Shown: in pieces, positions 44,744 through 54,452 of the stretch
Layout: each line of letters opens with the position of its first letter
Numbering within the stretch: the stretch's first letter is position 1
From: Pseudomonas sp. MM223
GTDB lineage: Bacteria > Pseudomonadota > Gammaproteobacteria > Pseudomonadales > Pseudomonadaceae
Direction of reading: 5' to 3'
Length of the DNA stretch: 64,000 nt
Assembly (NCBI GenBank): GCA_947090765.1
Contig: OX352322.1
Span: forward strand, 6,503,001 to 6,567,000
Translations under genes and position numbers: made by a program
Notes under the pieces: generated by a model
The model's input: the letters and a program-made list of their open reading frames with translations, nothing else
Database searches by the model: none
What the model was told of the DNA's origin: nothing

Positions 44744-44846
44744 AAATCCCCCAGGCTTGAAGGATGATGCTTGCCTGGTGGAGCAAATCTGATCTAGCAG
44801 ATACTTCCTCTTTTCTTGTGGGAAATTTCTCTATTTTCTCAGCGCC

Positions 44847-44880
44847 CACAAAAAAGCCCGCAGCGACGGCGGGCTTTTTT
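44847..44880 (-). terminator. Intrinsic terminator of sutA; right copy of the 28-bp direct repeat
   Basis: On the minus strand GCCCGCCGTCGCTGCGGGC followed by TTTTTTGTG. It lies about 13 bases past the sutA stop. The first 28 plus-strand bases repeat at 43647-43674. Confidence 0.88.
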
Positions 44881-44892
44881 GCGTTAAGCCAC

Positions 44893-45222
44893 TCAGATAG
44901 GGCGGCTGCCGTACTTGTTGTCCGGCTTCTTGGGCGGGTCGGCGACCACGTTGGCCTCGACTTCCTGCACCTTGCCACCGCGCGAAAGGAATTCTTCCAT
45001 CGCCTTGGCCAGGGCATCACGCTCTTTCTGCTTGGCTTCCATGCTCGGCATCTCGTCTACCGAGACCGCCGCCTTGGATTTGCCCTTGGCAGCGGATGCC
45101 GGGCTGCTGTCGTCGTCGCCAGCGTCTTCCACGCCGTCATCAGCCGCCGCTTCGAGGCCTTCATCGCCCTCGTCTTCGTCGCCTACTTCGAGGTCATCAT
45201 TTTCCAGATCGTCGTCGCTCAT
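44893..45222 (-). CDS. sutA: RNA polymerase-associated regulator SutA
   Basis: SutA binds RNA polymerase and supports transcription in slow-growing Pseudomonas. The 109-aa product has the expected form: an acidic disordered N terminus (DDDLENDDLEVGDEDEGDEG), a central helix (EAKQKERDALAKAMEEFLSRGGKVQE) and the conserved tail NVVADPPKKPDNKYGSRPI. It is a single gene with its own terminator. Confidence 0.93.
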   Translation of the reverse strand: MSDDDLENDDLEVGDEDEGDEGLEAAADDGVEDAGDDDSSPASAAKGKSKAAVSVDEMPSMEAKQKERDALAKAMEEFLSRGGKVQEVEANVVADPPKKPDNKYGSRPI

Positions 45223-45610
45223 GTTCTACCTCATGACTTGCGAAAAGCAGGTTAGTTATAGACCAGTGCAGCCGTAGACCGGCAGCCACCAGTGAAAATT
45301 CAACTGGCCGTGGGTTAGGCCACTGCCCTTGGGTCGGCGCTCCTGATGGGAGGCGGCACCCAGCAGGCCCTGCTCCTGGCAGGACCTGACAAATCCATTT
45401 AGCCCCTGCTGGCCACACGCTATTGGCAAGCCTAGCAAAGGCTGACGAAGTGTGTGGACTCCACGTCAAACACCCTTCGGCGCGCATTCTAGCGCGCCCG
45501 TGGAAAAAGCAAAGCTCCATAAACGCCCTACGACTTGTAAGTTTTTTACCTACGTCGCGAACGTGTCGAATAAACCGTTTGCCGAGCGCGAAATGCTGAA
45601 AATCTGGCAA
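45223..45610. other. Intergenic region upstream of sutA
   Basis: About 390 bases between sutA and the amtB terminator. A minus-strand frame (45197-45634) runs through it but has no ribosome site, no recognisable family and a composition unlike protein, so I do not call it. The sutA promoter must lie here; no confident -35/-10 pair was picked out. Confidence 0.5.
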
Positions 45611-45640
45611 AAAAATGCCCGGCAAGCCGGGCAAGTTTTT
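45611..45640 (-). terminator. Intrinsic terminator of glnK-amtB
   Basis: On the minus strand GCCCGGCTTGCCGGGC followed by ATTTTTTTGCC, about 20 bases after the amtB stop. Confidence 0.88.
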
Positions 45641-45652
45641 ACCGCGTCGCAG

Positions 45653-46984
45653 TTACAGGTTGTAGCCGCGTTCGTTGTGCTGAGCCAGGTCGAGGCCGAC
45701 CGACTCTTCTTCTTCGTTGACCCGCAGGCCCATCACCACATCCAGCACCTTGAGGATCACGTAGGTAACGATGGCGGTGTAGACCACGGTGAAAATCACG
45801 CCTTTGGCCTGGATCCAGACTTGCATGCCGATGTCGGTGACAGTGCCGAAGCCGCCCAGGGCCGGGGCCGCGAACACGCCGGTGAGGATGGCACCGATAA
45901 TGCCGCCGATACCGTGCACACCAAAGGCATCCAGCGAATCGTCATAGCCCAGCTTGCGCTTGAGGGTAGTGGCGCAGAAGTAGCAGATCACACCCGAGGC
46001 CAGGCCGATCACCAAGGCGCCCATCGGGCCCACGGTACCTGCAGCCGGGGTAATGGCGACCAGGCCGGCAACCACACCCGAAGCGATGCCCAGGGCGCTG
46101 GGTTTGCCATGACCGATCCACTCGGCGAACATCCAGCCCAACGCTGCAGCAGCGGTGGCGATCTGGGTGACCAGCATGGCCATGCCAGCGGTGCCGTTGG
46201 CGGCGGCGGCAGAGCCTGCGTTGAAGCCGAACCAGCCGATCCACAGCATGGCGGCGCCCATCAGGGTGTAACCCAGGTTGTGCGGGGCCATCGGGGTGGT
46301 CGGGTAGCCTTTGCGCTTGCCCAGCACCAGGCAGCAGACCAGGCCTGCGATACCGGCGTTGATGTGCACCACGGTGCCGCCAGCGAAGTCCAGCACGCCC
46401 CAGTCCCACATCAGTGCACCGTCACCGCTCCACACCATGTGCGCGATCGGCGCATACACCAGGGTGAACCAGATACCCATGAACACCAGCATCGCGGAGA
46501 ACTTCATGCGCTCGGCGAAGGCACCCACGATCAGTGCCGGGGTGATGATGGCGAAGGTCATCTGGAAGGTGATGAATACCGCTTCAGGGAACAGTGCGGT
46601 GGCCGACGTCAGGTTCTCGGGCGTGACGCCGCTGAGGAAGGCCTTGGAGAAGCCGCCGACGAAGGAGTTGAAGTTGAGCACGCCTTTTTCCATACCGGTG
46701 GTATCGAAGGCCATGCTGTAGCCGTAGACGACCCAGAGAATGCTCATCAGGCCGGTGATCGCAAAGCACTGCATCATCACCGACAGCACGTTCTTGGAAC
46801 GCACCATGCCGCCATAGAACAGGGCCAGGCCCGGGATAGTCATGAACAGCACCAGCGCCGTTGCAGTCAGCATCCAGGCAGTGTCGCCGGAGTTCAGCGC
46901 TGGGGCAGCTTCCTCTGCCAGGGCAAGCCCGGGCATTACGAGGGACAATAGGGCTCCTAGCCCTGCGATCTTACGCAGAGTCAT
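45653..46984 (-). CDS. amtB: Ammonium transporter AmtB
   Basis: Trimeric inner-membrane ammonium channel. The 443-aa chain starts with a signal peptide-like segment (MTLRKIAGLGALLSLVMPGLALA), then eleven membrane spans. The pore twin histidines are in GGTVVHINAGIAG and DAFGVHGIGGIIGA. It lies about 50 bases after glnK, the PII protein that plugs it. Confidence 0.96.
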   Translation of the reverse strand: MTLRKIAGLGALLSLVMPGLALAEEAAPALNSGDTAWMLTATALVLFMTIPGLALFYGGMVRSKNVLSVMMQCFAITGLMSILWVVYGYSMAFDTTGMEKGVLNFNSFVGGFSKAFLSGVTPENLTSATALFPEAVFITFQMTFAIITPALIVGAFAERMKFSAMLVFMGIWFTLVYAPIAHMVWSGDGALMWDWGVLDFAGGTVVHINAGIAGLVCCLVLGKRKGYPTTPMAPHNLGYTLMGAAMLWIGWFGFNAGSAAAANGTAGMAMLVTQIATAAAALGWMFAEWIGHGKPSALGIASGVVAGLVAITPAAGTVGPMGALVIGLASGVICYFCATTLKRKLGYDDSLDAFGVHGIGGIIGAILTGVFAAPALGGFGTVTDIGMQVWIQAKGVIFTVVYTAIVTYVILKVLDVVMGLRVNEEEESVGLDLAQHNERGYNL

Positions 46985-47031
46985 GTTGTTTTCTCCTGGG
47001 GCGTTGGGTTTGGTGAGGCTTTTTTTGCTGC

Positions 47032-47574
<543 letters not shown>

Positions 47575-47619
47575 TTATGTGAAACAGTCGGGATTGGCCA
47601 GTCGCCAGCATGTAAAACA

Positions 47620-47636
47620 TGCACAGTTTCGGTGCG
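47620..47636. promoter_or_regulatory. NtrC-type enhancer site
   Basis: TGCACAGTTTCGGTGCG fits the dyad TGCAC-N7-GTGCA with one end mismatch. It lies about 75 bases upstream of the sigma-54 -24 element, a usual enhancer distance. An adjacent dyad GCATGTAAAACATGC overlaps its left edge. Confidence 0.6.
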
Positions 47637-47742
47637 CGCCGGTGGGGCGCATTGCGCGAAAAACGTGCAGCGGCATGAGTCCAGGCGGCGTTATTGCCCG
47701 TGCTACACTGCCGGCCATTTCTCAGTTTCAATGGACAGCCCC

Positions 47743-48006
47743 ATGCTTGCGCCCAAAGCCCTTCTCGATGCCCTGAGCGACCAGGCCTCGCGCCTGTTCA
47801 GCAACGATACTGCCCAGCCCCGTGCAGAACTGGAGAGCCAGTTCAAGGTGCTGATGCAAGGTGCCTTCAGCAAGCTGGACCTGGTCAGCCGTGACGAATT
47901 CGACAGCCAGATGGTCGTGCTGGCGCGCACCCGCGCGCGCCTTGAGGCCTTGGAAAAACAAGTAGCCGAGCTGGAAGCACGCATGGCGCCCGACGCGCAA
48001 GAATAA
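47743..48006 (+). CDS. ubiK: Ubiquinone biosynthesis accessory factor UbiK
   Basis: A small BMFP-domain protein that helps the soluble Ubi complex. The 87-aa product has the amphipathic N-terminal helix (LLDALSDQASRLF) and a long C-terminal coiled coil (RARLEALEKQVAELEARM) used for trimer formation. Start chosen at 47743 (MLAPKALLDAL); an in-frame ATG at 47731 would add MDSP. Confidence 0.88.
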   Translation: MLAPKALLDALSDQASRLFSNDTAQPRAELESQFKVLMQGAFSKLDLVSRDEFDSQMVVLARTRARLEALEKQVAELEARMAPDAQE

Positions 48007-48030
48007 CAACCGATACACGGAGCGTTTCCC

Positions 48031-48459
48031 ATGAAAGTCAGCGCACGCAATGTTTTTGAAGGCAAAGTCACCAACGTTCAGCCTGGCGCGGTCAATGCCG
48101 AAGTCGAGCTGACCCTTGGCGGCGGTGAAAAACTGGTGGCGGTGGTCACCATGGCCAGCCTGCAAAACCTCAACATCAAGGTCGACAAAGACGCCGTTGC
48201 GCTGGTCAAGGCGCCGTGGGTGGTGCTGCTGACCGACGCTGCCGGCTACAAGCTGTCGGCCCGTAACGCACTGGAAGGCGAAGTGGTACGGGTGGGAGAT
48301 GGTGCCGTGAATGCCGAAGTGGTGCTGAAGCTGGCCGGCGGCACCGAGGTTTTTGCCATCGTGACCCGCGAAGCCGTGCAGGAGCTGGGCCTGGCAAAGG
48401 GCGTGAAAGCGACTGCGCTGATCAAGGCCTCGCACATCATCCTCGGCGCCAAACCCTGA
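48031..48459 (+). CDS. TOBE-domain molybdopterin/oxyanion-binding protein (Mop-like, tandem)
   Basis: A 142-aa protein made of two TOBE/Mop repeats. Repeat 1 is SARNVFEGKVTNVQPGAVNAEVEL and repeat 2 SARNALEGEVVRVGDGAVNAEVVL, each followed by VTxxxVQ/S-type and SHIILG-type ends. Such molbindins store molybdate or tungstate in the cytoplasm. RBS CGGAG lies upstream. Single gene downstream of ubiK. Confidence 0.9.
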   Translation: MKVSARNVFEGKVTNVQPGAVNAEVELTLGGGEKLVAVVTMASLQNLNIKVDKDAVALVKAPWVVLLTDAAGYKLSARNALEGEVVRVGDGAVNAEVVLKLAGGTEVFAIVTREAVQELGLAKGVKATALIKASHIILGAKP

Positions 48460-48474
48460 GCGCTTGAAGGTTAA

Positions 48475-48506
48475 CCTGTGGGAGCGGGCATGCCCGCTCC
48501 CACAGG
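48475..48506. repeat. Perfect 32-bp palindrome (single REP unit)
   Basis: Both halves of CCTGTGGGAGCGGGCA are present with no loop bases. It is a REP-derived hairpin between two convergent genes and may act as a terminator for both; no T-run follows on either side. Confidence 0.7.
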
Positions 48507-48522
48507 GATTCGAGCAAGCCTG

Positions 48523-50537
48523 CTAGCTCGCGCAGAGCTGTTTCGGCGGCAACTCGCTTGCATGCAAGGTGCCGCGAAACAGCGCCGCCCCACACTGGGT
48601 AACCAGGGTCTTGACCCGGTTGTGCGAGTTGAGGATCTCGGCCTGGATGTCTTCGATGGCCGAATCCCCCGGCTGCAAGGTCACCGCACGGTTGGCCCAT
48701 TCGATGGCAGCAAAACGGCTCTGCTTGCGGGTGCCGCGCCCCTGCATCCAGGCCAACCCCAGTTCGGCGCTGGCGCGCCCGGCAACCCACGGGTCCGGGT
48801 GCTCGACCAGGCTCAACAGGTAGGCGACCGCCTCGGCCCGCTCCTGCGCTTCGCCAAACTGGCGTAAAAGAATCCCCAGGTGCAAGCGCGCGCGGGCATT
48901 GGTCTGCGGATTACCCAATGCGTCGACCAGCAAGCGCCTGACGGCCAGCATGGCGCTTCGCTCATTCAGGTCCTCATCACCATCCATGCGCAGGCACGCG
49001 AGGTTGTACTTGGCCTGCCTGCTGCCCGCCTCCACCGCACGCTGCAACCAATACTCAGCCGCCTCGTCATCCAGATAGTGCGCCGGGGTGTTGCCCAGGC
49101 CACCGCTGTGCAACTCGTACAGGCCAAGGGCTGCCCCCGACAGGCTCAGCTCGGCACAGCGCTCATACAGGTAACAGGCCACCTCATGCCGGTTGGCAGC
49201 CCACAGCAGCCGCGCCACGGCGAGCACCTCGAAGCCTGGCGCCTGGCCCGCGCGCTGGCGCGTCACCGCCATCTGCGACCACAGCCTTGCCTGCTCGGCC
49301 GAACGTGGCAGCCCCCACAGGCCGAAGCGATGCCCGGCAGCACGCATTGCACAGGCGCCAGCATGCGAGCGGCCTTCACACAGGCGCTCGATGGCGGTGC
49401 GCAACAGTTGTTGTTCATCTGCCATGCCATCGCGCAGTATCAACCCGACCAAACAGCGAAACGGCTCGCCCATGGCAGCGATGGCGCCATGATCAGCGTT
49501 GCATGCCAAACTCGCGGCGAAATCGCGCATACCGCCGGCATGGTCTTGCAAGGCACTGCTGCGCAGCGTGCCTCGCCAAGCCAGTACGACCGCACTTTCC
49601 CTTGGCCTTAGCGGGCGTTGCAACCAGTCATCAAACAGCTGCTGCCACTCGGCAACGGCCTGCAACTGCTCGGCATGTGGCAGCGTCAGCCGTTCTTCCA
49701 CGGCCATCCAGCGCAACGCATTGCGCAGCGCTTCGTCCCACGCCTCGCACAACGGCCCATTGGCCAACAGCCCAACGCATCGAAGCTGGCGCCCCAACGA
49801 GGCAGCAGGTACACGGCGAGGGCCTGAATCGCTTCAAAGCAACCTGGGCGGGCCACCAGCGCATGGCGCAGCCAGTAATAGCGTGGTGCTTCATTTTCAT
49901 GATCGACCCGCCTGCTCAGGCACGCTGGCAACGCTTGAGGCAGCTCGGCCAAGGGCAGCAGCCCGTGCTTCACCAGTAACGGCGCCGCGGCTTCCTGCAC
50001 TTCTACATCGGCATGGGCACTGGGCCTGTAGCGCGCAGGTTGCCCCTGAAACAGTTCGATCAACCAGCCAGGCTCACGCAGCTGCGCACTGATCCGCAGC
50101 ATGCCAATGGCCGCTGCCACAGGTTGCGCAGAGCGGTCCATTGCGCGCAACAGGTGCGCGGTCGCGGTTTCACATATTTGCTCGACGGCCAGCAAGCGTG
50201 CAGCGTTGCGTTGGCCAGCACTCTGCACCTGGCAGGCCCGGTGGAAGCAGTGCATACCCATTACCACCTGTGGGTGGTAAGCCTTGGGGCAGGCGTCAAC
50301 CCAGGCTTTGAGCACTTGGCTCAGGGCCCTGTCACTTTGGTTTTCCAGGTCGACCAGCATGTGCCCTTCGATGGCCGCCAGGTAGGCCGGAAACTCGCCG
50401 GGCGGGGCTTGGCGCCATTGCGCCTCAAGGCTGTCGAAAAAGCGGGTGAGTTCTATGAATGAATTGGCCTGCACCAGTTCGCGGATGACCTGGCGCGTGC
50501 GAGTGAGCGTTTGCACGGCGCAATACCTCAAGTCCAT
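48523..50537 (-). pseudogene. DUF4034/SEL1-repeat protein gene split by a one-base deletion
   Basis: The first part (50537 down to about 49765) reads MDLRYCAVQTLTRTRQVIRE to YLLPRWGASFDALG. The rest (to 48523) continues LLANGPLCEAWDEALRNALRWMAVEERL in the next frame, with SEL1-like repeats (AALGLYELHSGGLGNTPAHYL; AVEAGSRQAKYNLACLRMDG; AELGLAWMQGRGTRKQ). The frames join if one base is restored at about 49765, where CAGCCC would be CAGGCCC on the plus strand. The joined protein is about 670 aa. SEL1 repeats bind partner proteins; the role is unknown. The start could be 50558 (MARIFFQMDL). Sequence error cannot be excluded. Confidence 0.75.
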
Positions 50538-50772
50538 TTGAAAGAAGATGCGTGCCATCCCATGGCAACGGCATTTGCCCAACAACACTAAGCCATAGCG
50601 GGCACCTGCGCAAAGTTTATTGGATCCATTTTTTGCCATATTTTGTGAATTCACAGGGAAAAAACCTGCCCTGTAAAACCAGGACGCACACTTGTTGCGC
50701 CAGCCGTGGCAACCCTCGCTATCCTTGACCGAGCCGCAGGAAGCGGCCCTTTTCAGCGACAACGGAGCGTCC

Positions 50773-51416
50773 ATGTCCCTAGCCCTCGTCCACAGCCGCG
50801 CCCAAGTGGGTGTGCAGGCACCGGCAGTCAGCGTCGAAACCCACCTGGCCAACGGCCTGCCCCATCTCACACTGGTCGGCCTGCCAGAAACCACGGTCAA
50901 GGAAAGCAAGGACCGGGTACGCAGTGCCATCGTCAACTCCGGCCTGAACTACCCGCAGCGGCGCATTACCCAGAACCTCGCCCCCGCCGACCTGCCCAAG
51001 GATGGCGGGCGCTACGACCTGGCCATTGCCCTGGGCATCCTTGCCGCCGACGGCCAGGTGCCAGCGGCCAGCCTCGCCGAAGTCGAGTGCCTGGGTGAAC
51101 TGGCGTTGTCGGGCAAATTGCGAGCGGTGCAAGGCGTGTTACCGGCGGCCCTGGCGGCACGCGAGGCGGGCCGGGCGCTGGTGGTGCCGCGGGAAAATGC
51201 CGAGGAAGCCAGCCTTGCCGGCGGGCTGGTGGTGTATGCGGTGGGGCACCTGCTGGAGCTGGTCGCCCACCTGAACGGCCAGGTGCCACTGCCGCCCTAC
51301 GCGGCCAATGGTTTGATCCTGCAGCAACGCCCGTACCCCGACCTGAGCGAGGTGCAGGGCCAACTGGCGGCCAAACGTGCCCTGATGCTGGCAGCGGCAG
51401 GGGCGCACAACCTGTT
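50773..51416 (+). pseudogene. comM: comM, 5' part, interrupted by an integrated element
   Basis: ComM is a hexameric MCM-like helicase that promotes branch migration in natural transformation. This part covers residues 1-214: MSLALVHSRAQVGVQAPAVSVE, then the Lon-like region HLTLVGLPETTVKESKDRVRSAI, to AAGAHNL. The gene then breaks at CCTGTT and 11.3 kb of other DNA follows. The 3' part resumes in frame at 62731. As it stands translation ends at 51426 after two foreign codons, leaving no ATPase domain. Confidence 0.95.
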
Positions 51417-51437
51417 TAGGTTGTAAAACAATACACC
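51411..51437. other. attL, left junction of the comM element
   Basis: The comM sequence CCTGTT (51411-51416) is followed by TAGGT and the arm TGTAAAACAATACACC (51422-51437). That arm is an imperfect inverted copy of the arm at the right end (12 of 16 positions). The common TT at 51415-51416 is the predicted crossover dinucleotide. Confidence 0.8.
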
Positions 51438-51624
51438 CACACCTCAAAAACGCTATTCGTCAGTTCGGCGGCTAGCAGCTGCCCTCCCTGTGACTTAGCT
51501 AGGTAGGTGTAGATCCCGCTGCCAGGAGCTGCGTAAAATGCCTAAATGCCGCCTGATTTCTTACCCATGGCATACACACCTACGGCAGGACAGATCAGGC
51601 CGCCTACAAGGGAACGCAGCAGGG

Positions 51625-52711
51625 ATGGAAGACAAAGCATTTTGGCGAAACGAGCGCATAGCTTTTTTAGCGCTTACAACAGTGACCGGTATAGGTTTTT
51701 GGTCACTTCACAAAATCGCGCAAACAAACTATGGGTTTAAAGAGACGCTGAGGGCGCCGGGAGCTCGTAGGAGTCGAAAAGCTCCTTACTGCTGCTGGCT
51801 ATGACGGCGAATCTGGCCAGGAATTGTTGTGGGCGGAAGGCATCGCGTTGGCTAGAACCCTCACGAGTCTTGGCGTGCGGCTAGTCTTCAAGAACGAAGC
51901 AGAATTTCCAACACGGCTGAGGGCCATCCCTGATGCGCCCGAATGGATATTTATCCAGGGTGCACCGGATAATCTCAGCAAGCCTTCCGTCGCAATCGTA
52001 GGTACACGAAAACCGTCGGAAGATGGCCTGTTTTTGACGCAGTACGTGTTAGCAGTCTTAGCTGGGATAGGATGCGTTACTGTTAGCGGCCTCGCGCTAG
52101 GTATTGACCAAACAGCCCATGTTTCATCAATCCGGTATGCATTACCTACAGTTGCAGTGCTTGGTACAGGAATTTTGCAGAACTACCCGAGGGGCTCAAA
52201 TGAGCTGAGGGAGCAAATCCTTAAAGCGGGCGGCAGCATCGTTTCTGAATACCTACCAAATCAATCCTACAGCGGCGAGAATTTTGTTCGCCGCAATAGG
52301 TTGCAAGCAGCGCTGTGCGACGTACTTATACCCACAGAGTGGAGTATAAAAAGTGGTACCGCCCATACCGTAAAATATGCCAACAAGTATGAAAAACGAA
52401 TAATAAATGTGTGCTTACCTGGCACCCGAGGATCGCGGCCGGAGATCCCTTTTTCTGCTGCTGAGTATCGCGCGGCATGGTTTGAAGTACCGACGCGAAC
52501 GGAAGCGCTAATCATGTTTTTGAAGTCTGAATTGCTGGGCAATGCGGAAAGCAGGCCGGAGGTTGCGGATAACAATCACCAGGCCGTGGGCACGGATAAA
52601 GAAACACTAGAGCCCGCGTCGCAGCTAGAGCAGTCAGATCACGAAGTACAGCCGGAACAGGTGGCCGCCCCCGAAGAGACGGGAAGCCCAAGTCAACTAC
52701 CCCTAATTTGA
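51625..52711 (+). pseudogene. DprA/Smf-like (SLOG) protein gene with a one-base insertion
   Basis: The N-terminal part MEDKAFWRNERIAFLALTTV reads from the ATG at 51625 to a frame break at 51759-51761 (GGGAGCTC, one G too many). The next frame continues ELVGVEKLLTAAGYDGESGQ and runs to 52711, about 361 aa in all. The Rossmann-like SLOG core is clear: PSVAIVGTRKPSEDG, VSGLALGIDQTAH, AVLGTGILQNYPRGSNELRE, GGSIVSEYLP and FVRRNRLQAALCD. The tail (from about residue 290) is Gln/Glu-rich. SLOG/DprA proteins bind single strands or nucleotides. It is translated just before the HAD-PRTase gene. If the insertion is real, the open remainder starts at the TTG at 51824 or later and still contains the SLOG core. 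Confidence 0.85.
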
Positions 52712-52728
52712 CAGGGAGCGCAGTAAGG

Positions 52729-53862
52729 ATGCTAATTTTAACCACTTCCCCGGCTGCCATAACTCGTAATGGCCAGCCAGCCAAAGATATCATCCAAGGC
52801 ATGATCCGCATCGCTGCCAACGGCAACCTGGTCGGTGTCATTTCTAATCACGCTAAACCTGCATGGTTCGATCAAGAATTTGCAGGCTCAAAAGTGGCTT
52901 TTATCCCGACAGAGGCCAGGCAGAACGGCGAAGTCATCAGAAACATCGCAAAAGAATGCAAGGTTAAACCGCACGACATTTTAGTCCTTGCAGTAAAAGC
53001 AGAAGACTTACAGATGGCTAAAAATGGGCGTGCTGTGTTGGTAGCTGCAGGGTGGTCAAATGGCCCTCAAATTAAGGGCCTTGGGCTAAAAGTTGGGTCA
53101 GTGCAGGAGCTGGAGGAGCTGATCGCGCTCACTAATGGCTGGAATGGCAAATGGTGGTTCGAGGGGGCGGGCAAGACATACGCAGTCCATGCGCTCGTAG
53201 ATTTATCGACAATGCATAAGGGCATTACACAACAAGTATTTGCTCAAAAGCTTACGTCTACGGTAAAAAATGGTGGTGCACGTCTCGCTGCGCTGTTGGC
53301 GGTAACGGCCCGATCTCTGCTTATTAACAACATCGACCAAGCTCCGGACTTGCTGTGGGGTGTGTTCCCTTCCTCTGGTAACACCGCAGGAAATGATGAG
53401 GTTCTGACTGATTTTACGCACCGCTTACGCACAACTACGTCAAGGGTGCGATTTGCCAAAGTTGGAGAGCCTCTTTTTATTAGGCATACCGCATCGGTAA
53501 AACGCTCAGCAAATAAAGGTGGCGACCGAACCGACCCATCCGATCAGATCAAAACACTCCATCTAAATCCCTTTTACAAGGGAAAGATCAATGGTCGCAA
53601 TGTAATTATTATTGACGACTGCACAACTTACGGTGTGTCATTCGGCGTCGCCGCTGCATTTTTGCTGAAAGCAGGCGCAAACTCTGTGCATGGCATTGCG
53701 TTAGGAAAGTTTGGAAACCAGCTGTCCAGTTACGACATAACAATTAACAGCGACCCATTTAGCCCGGTAGCTGCGAACGGTTTCACAAACGGAAATCTAA
53801 TTCGGTTCCCTGGAGACACTGACAATACTGCTCAACAGGTACTTCAAGCGTTGATACCATGA
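52729..53862 (+). CDS. HAD-like / phosphoribosyltransferase fusion protein
   Basis: A 377-aa protein. Residues 1-125 look like a HAD-type Rossmann domain (LILTTSPAAITRNG; LVGVISNHAKPAWFD; DILVLAVKAEDLQMAKNGRA). The C-terminal half is a type I phosphoribosyltransferase with the PRPP loop NVIIIDDCTTYGVSFGVAAAFLLKAGA near residue 290. The ATG at 52729 lies 18 bases after the dprA-like stop, with GGGAG upstream; an earlier TTG at 52708 would overlap dprA. Such a protein could make or break a nucleotide ligand sensed by the SLOG partner. That is inference from domain pairing. Confidence 0.85.
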   Translation: MLILTTSPAAITRNGQPAKDIIQGMIRIAANGNLVGVISNHAKPAWFDQEFAGSKVAFIPTEARQNGEVIRNIAKECKVKPHDILVLAVKAEDLQMAKNGRAVLVAAGWSNGPQIKGLGLKVGSVQELEELIALTNGWNGKWWFEGAGKTYAVHALVDLSTMHKGITQQVFAQKLTSTVKNGGARLAALLAVTARSLLINNIDQAPDLLWGVFPSSGNTAGNDEVLTDFTHRLRTTTSRVRFAKVGEPLFIRHTASVKRSANKGGDRTDPSDQIKTLHLNPFYKGKINGRNVIIIDDCTTYGVSFGVAAAFLLKAGANSVHGIALGKFGNQLSSYDITINSDPFSPVAANGFTNGNLIRFPGDTDNTAQQVLQALIP

Positions 53863-53924
53863 GCACAGTAAACGACTTAGCAAGCTGGTGACCACTCTCA
53901 AGGTGGTTACTTAGCCGGGCAAAG

Positions 53925-53955
53925 GGCTCGGGCGAAGCATTGCTTCGCCTGCCCT
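53925..53955. terminator. Hairpin after the cargo operon
   Basis: GGCGAAGCATTGCTTCGCC forms an eight-base stem about 70 bases past the PRTase stop. No T-run follows, so termination is uncertain. Confidence 0.35.
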
Positions 53956-54254
53956 GCCCCTACCCCTGCTCGTGCGGAGCGAAGCGAGCATTCGCCGCAG
54001 GCGGGTACTGTTGCTCTTGATCCTCAAAAAAACAGCGACACTATAAGAGCTCAGTCCCTAAGCCCGGAGGGGCTTGGGGGCTGGCTCTGGCCTGCCACTC
54101 AAGAAACAACTCTTTGCCAAACCTCTGCTTTTATCATGCAGGTCTAACCTGGCTTTTGATTTTCGCGATTAGAAATAGATTAGTGGGTTTTGCGCAACCT
54201 GACTTTCGGCCATGTATTTCAAGGGTTTCTGTCAGCATCGGAAGTGGCCGCTCA

Positions 54255-54358
54255 GGAGTTCTATGCCCTCTCGGCAGGGGCTCTATGCCCCCTTCCCAGG
54301 AGCTCTATGCCCCATAGCAGGGGTTCCATGCCCCATTTTTACAGGGGTTCTATGCCCC
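54255..54358. repeat. Iteron array, likely replication origin
   Basis: Five copies of a 15-bp repeat, consensus GGRGYTCYATGCCCC, start at 54255, 54277, 54299, 54320 and 54344. Steps are 22, 22, 21 and 24 bases, so they lie on one face of the helix. They sit downstream of the TrfA-like gene, next to its 3' end. Together with that gene this looks like a plasmid vegetative origin. The neighbourhood 53863-54663 otherwise holds no gene, apart from an HTH remnant. Confidence 0.75.
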
Positions 54359-54452
54359 CTATTACATGGGCATTACTTGGAAAATCTCAGTGCTTATGCC
54401 AGTACCGCTGACAATCTCTCCAGGGAAACTTGAGAACCGGAAGGTCGAGACT

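Noticed and set aside
45197..45634. Minus-strand frame of 145 codons before sutA
   Set aside because: Overlaps the sutA start, lacks a ribosome site and has no protein-like composition.
54255..54358. CRISPR-like array
   Set aside because: Repeats are only 15 bp at 22-bp steps with very short spacers, and no cas gene is present; an iteron array next to a rep gene is the better reading.
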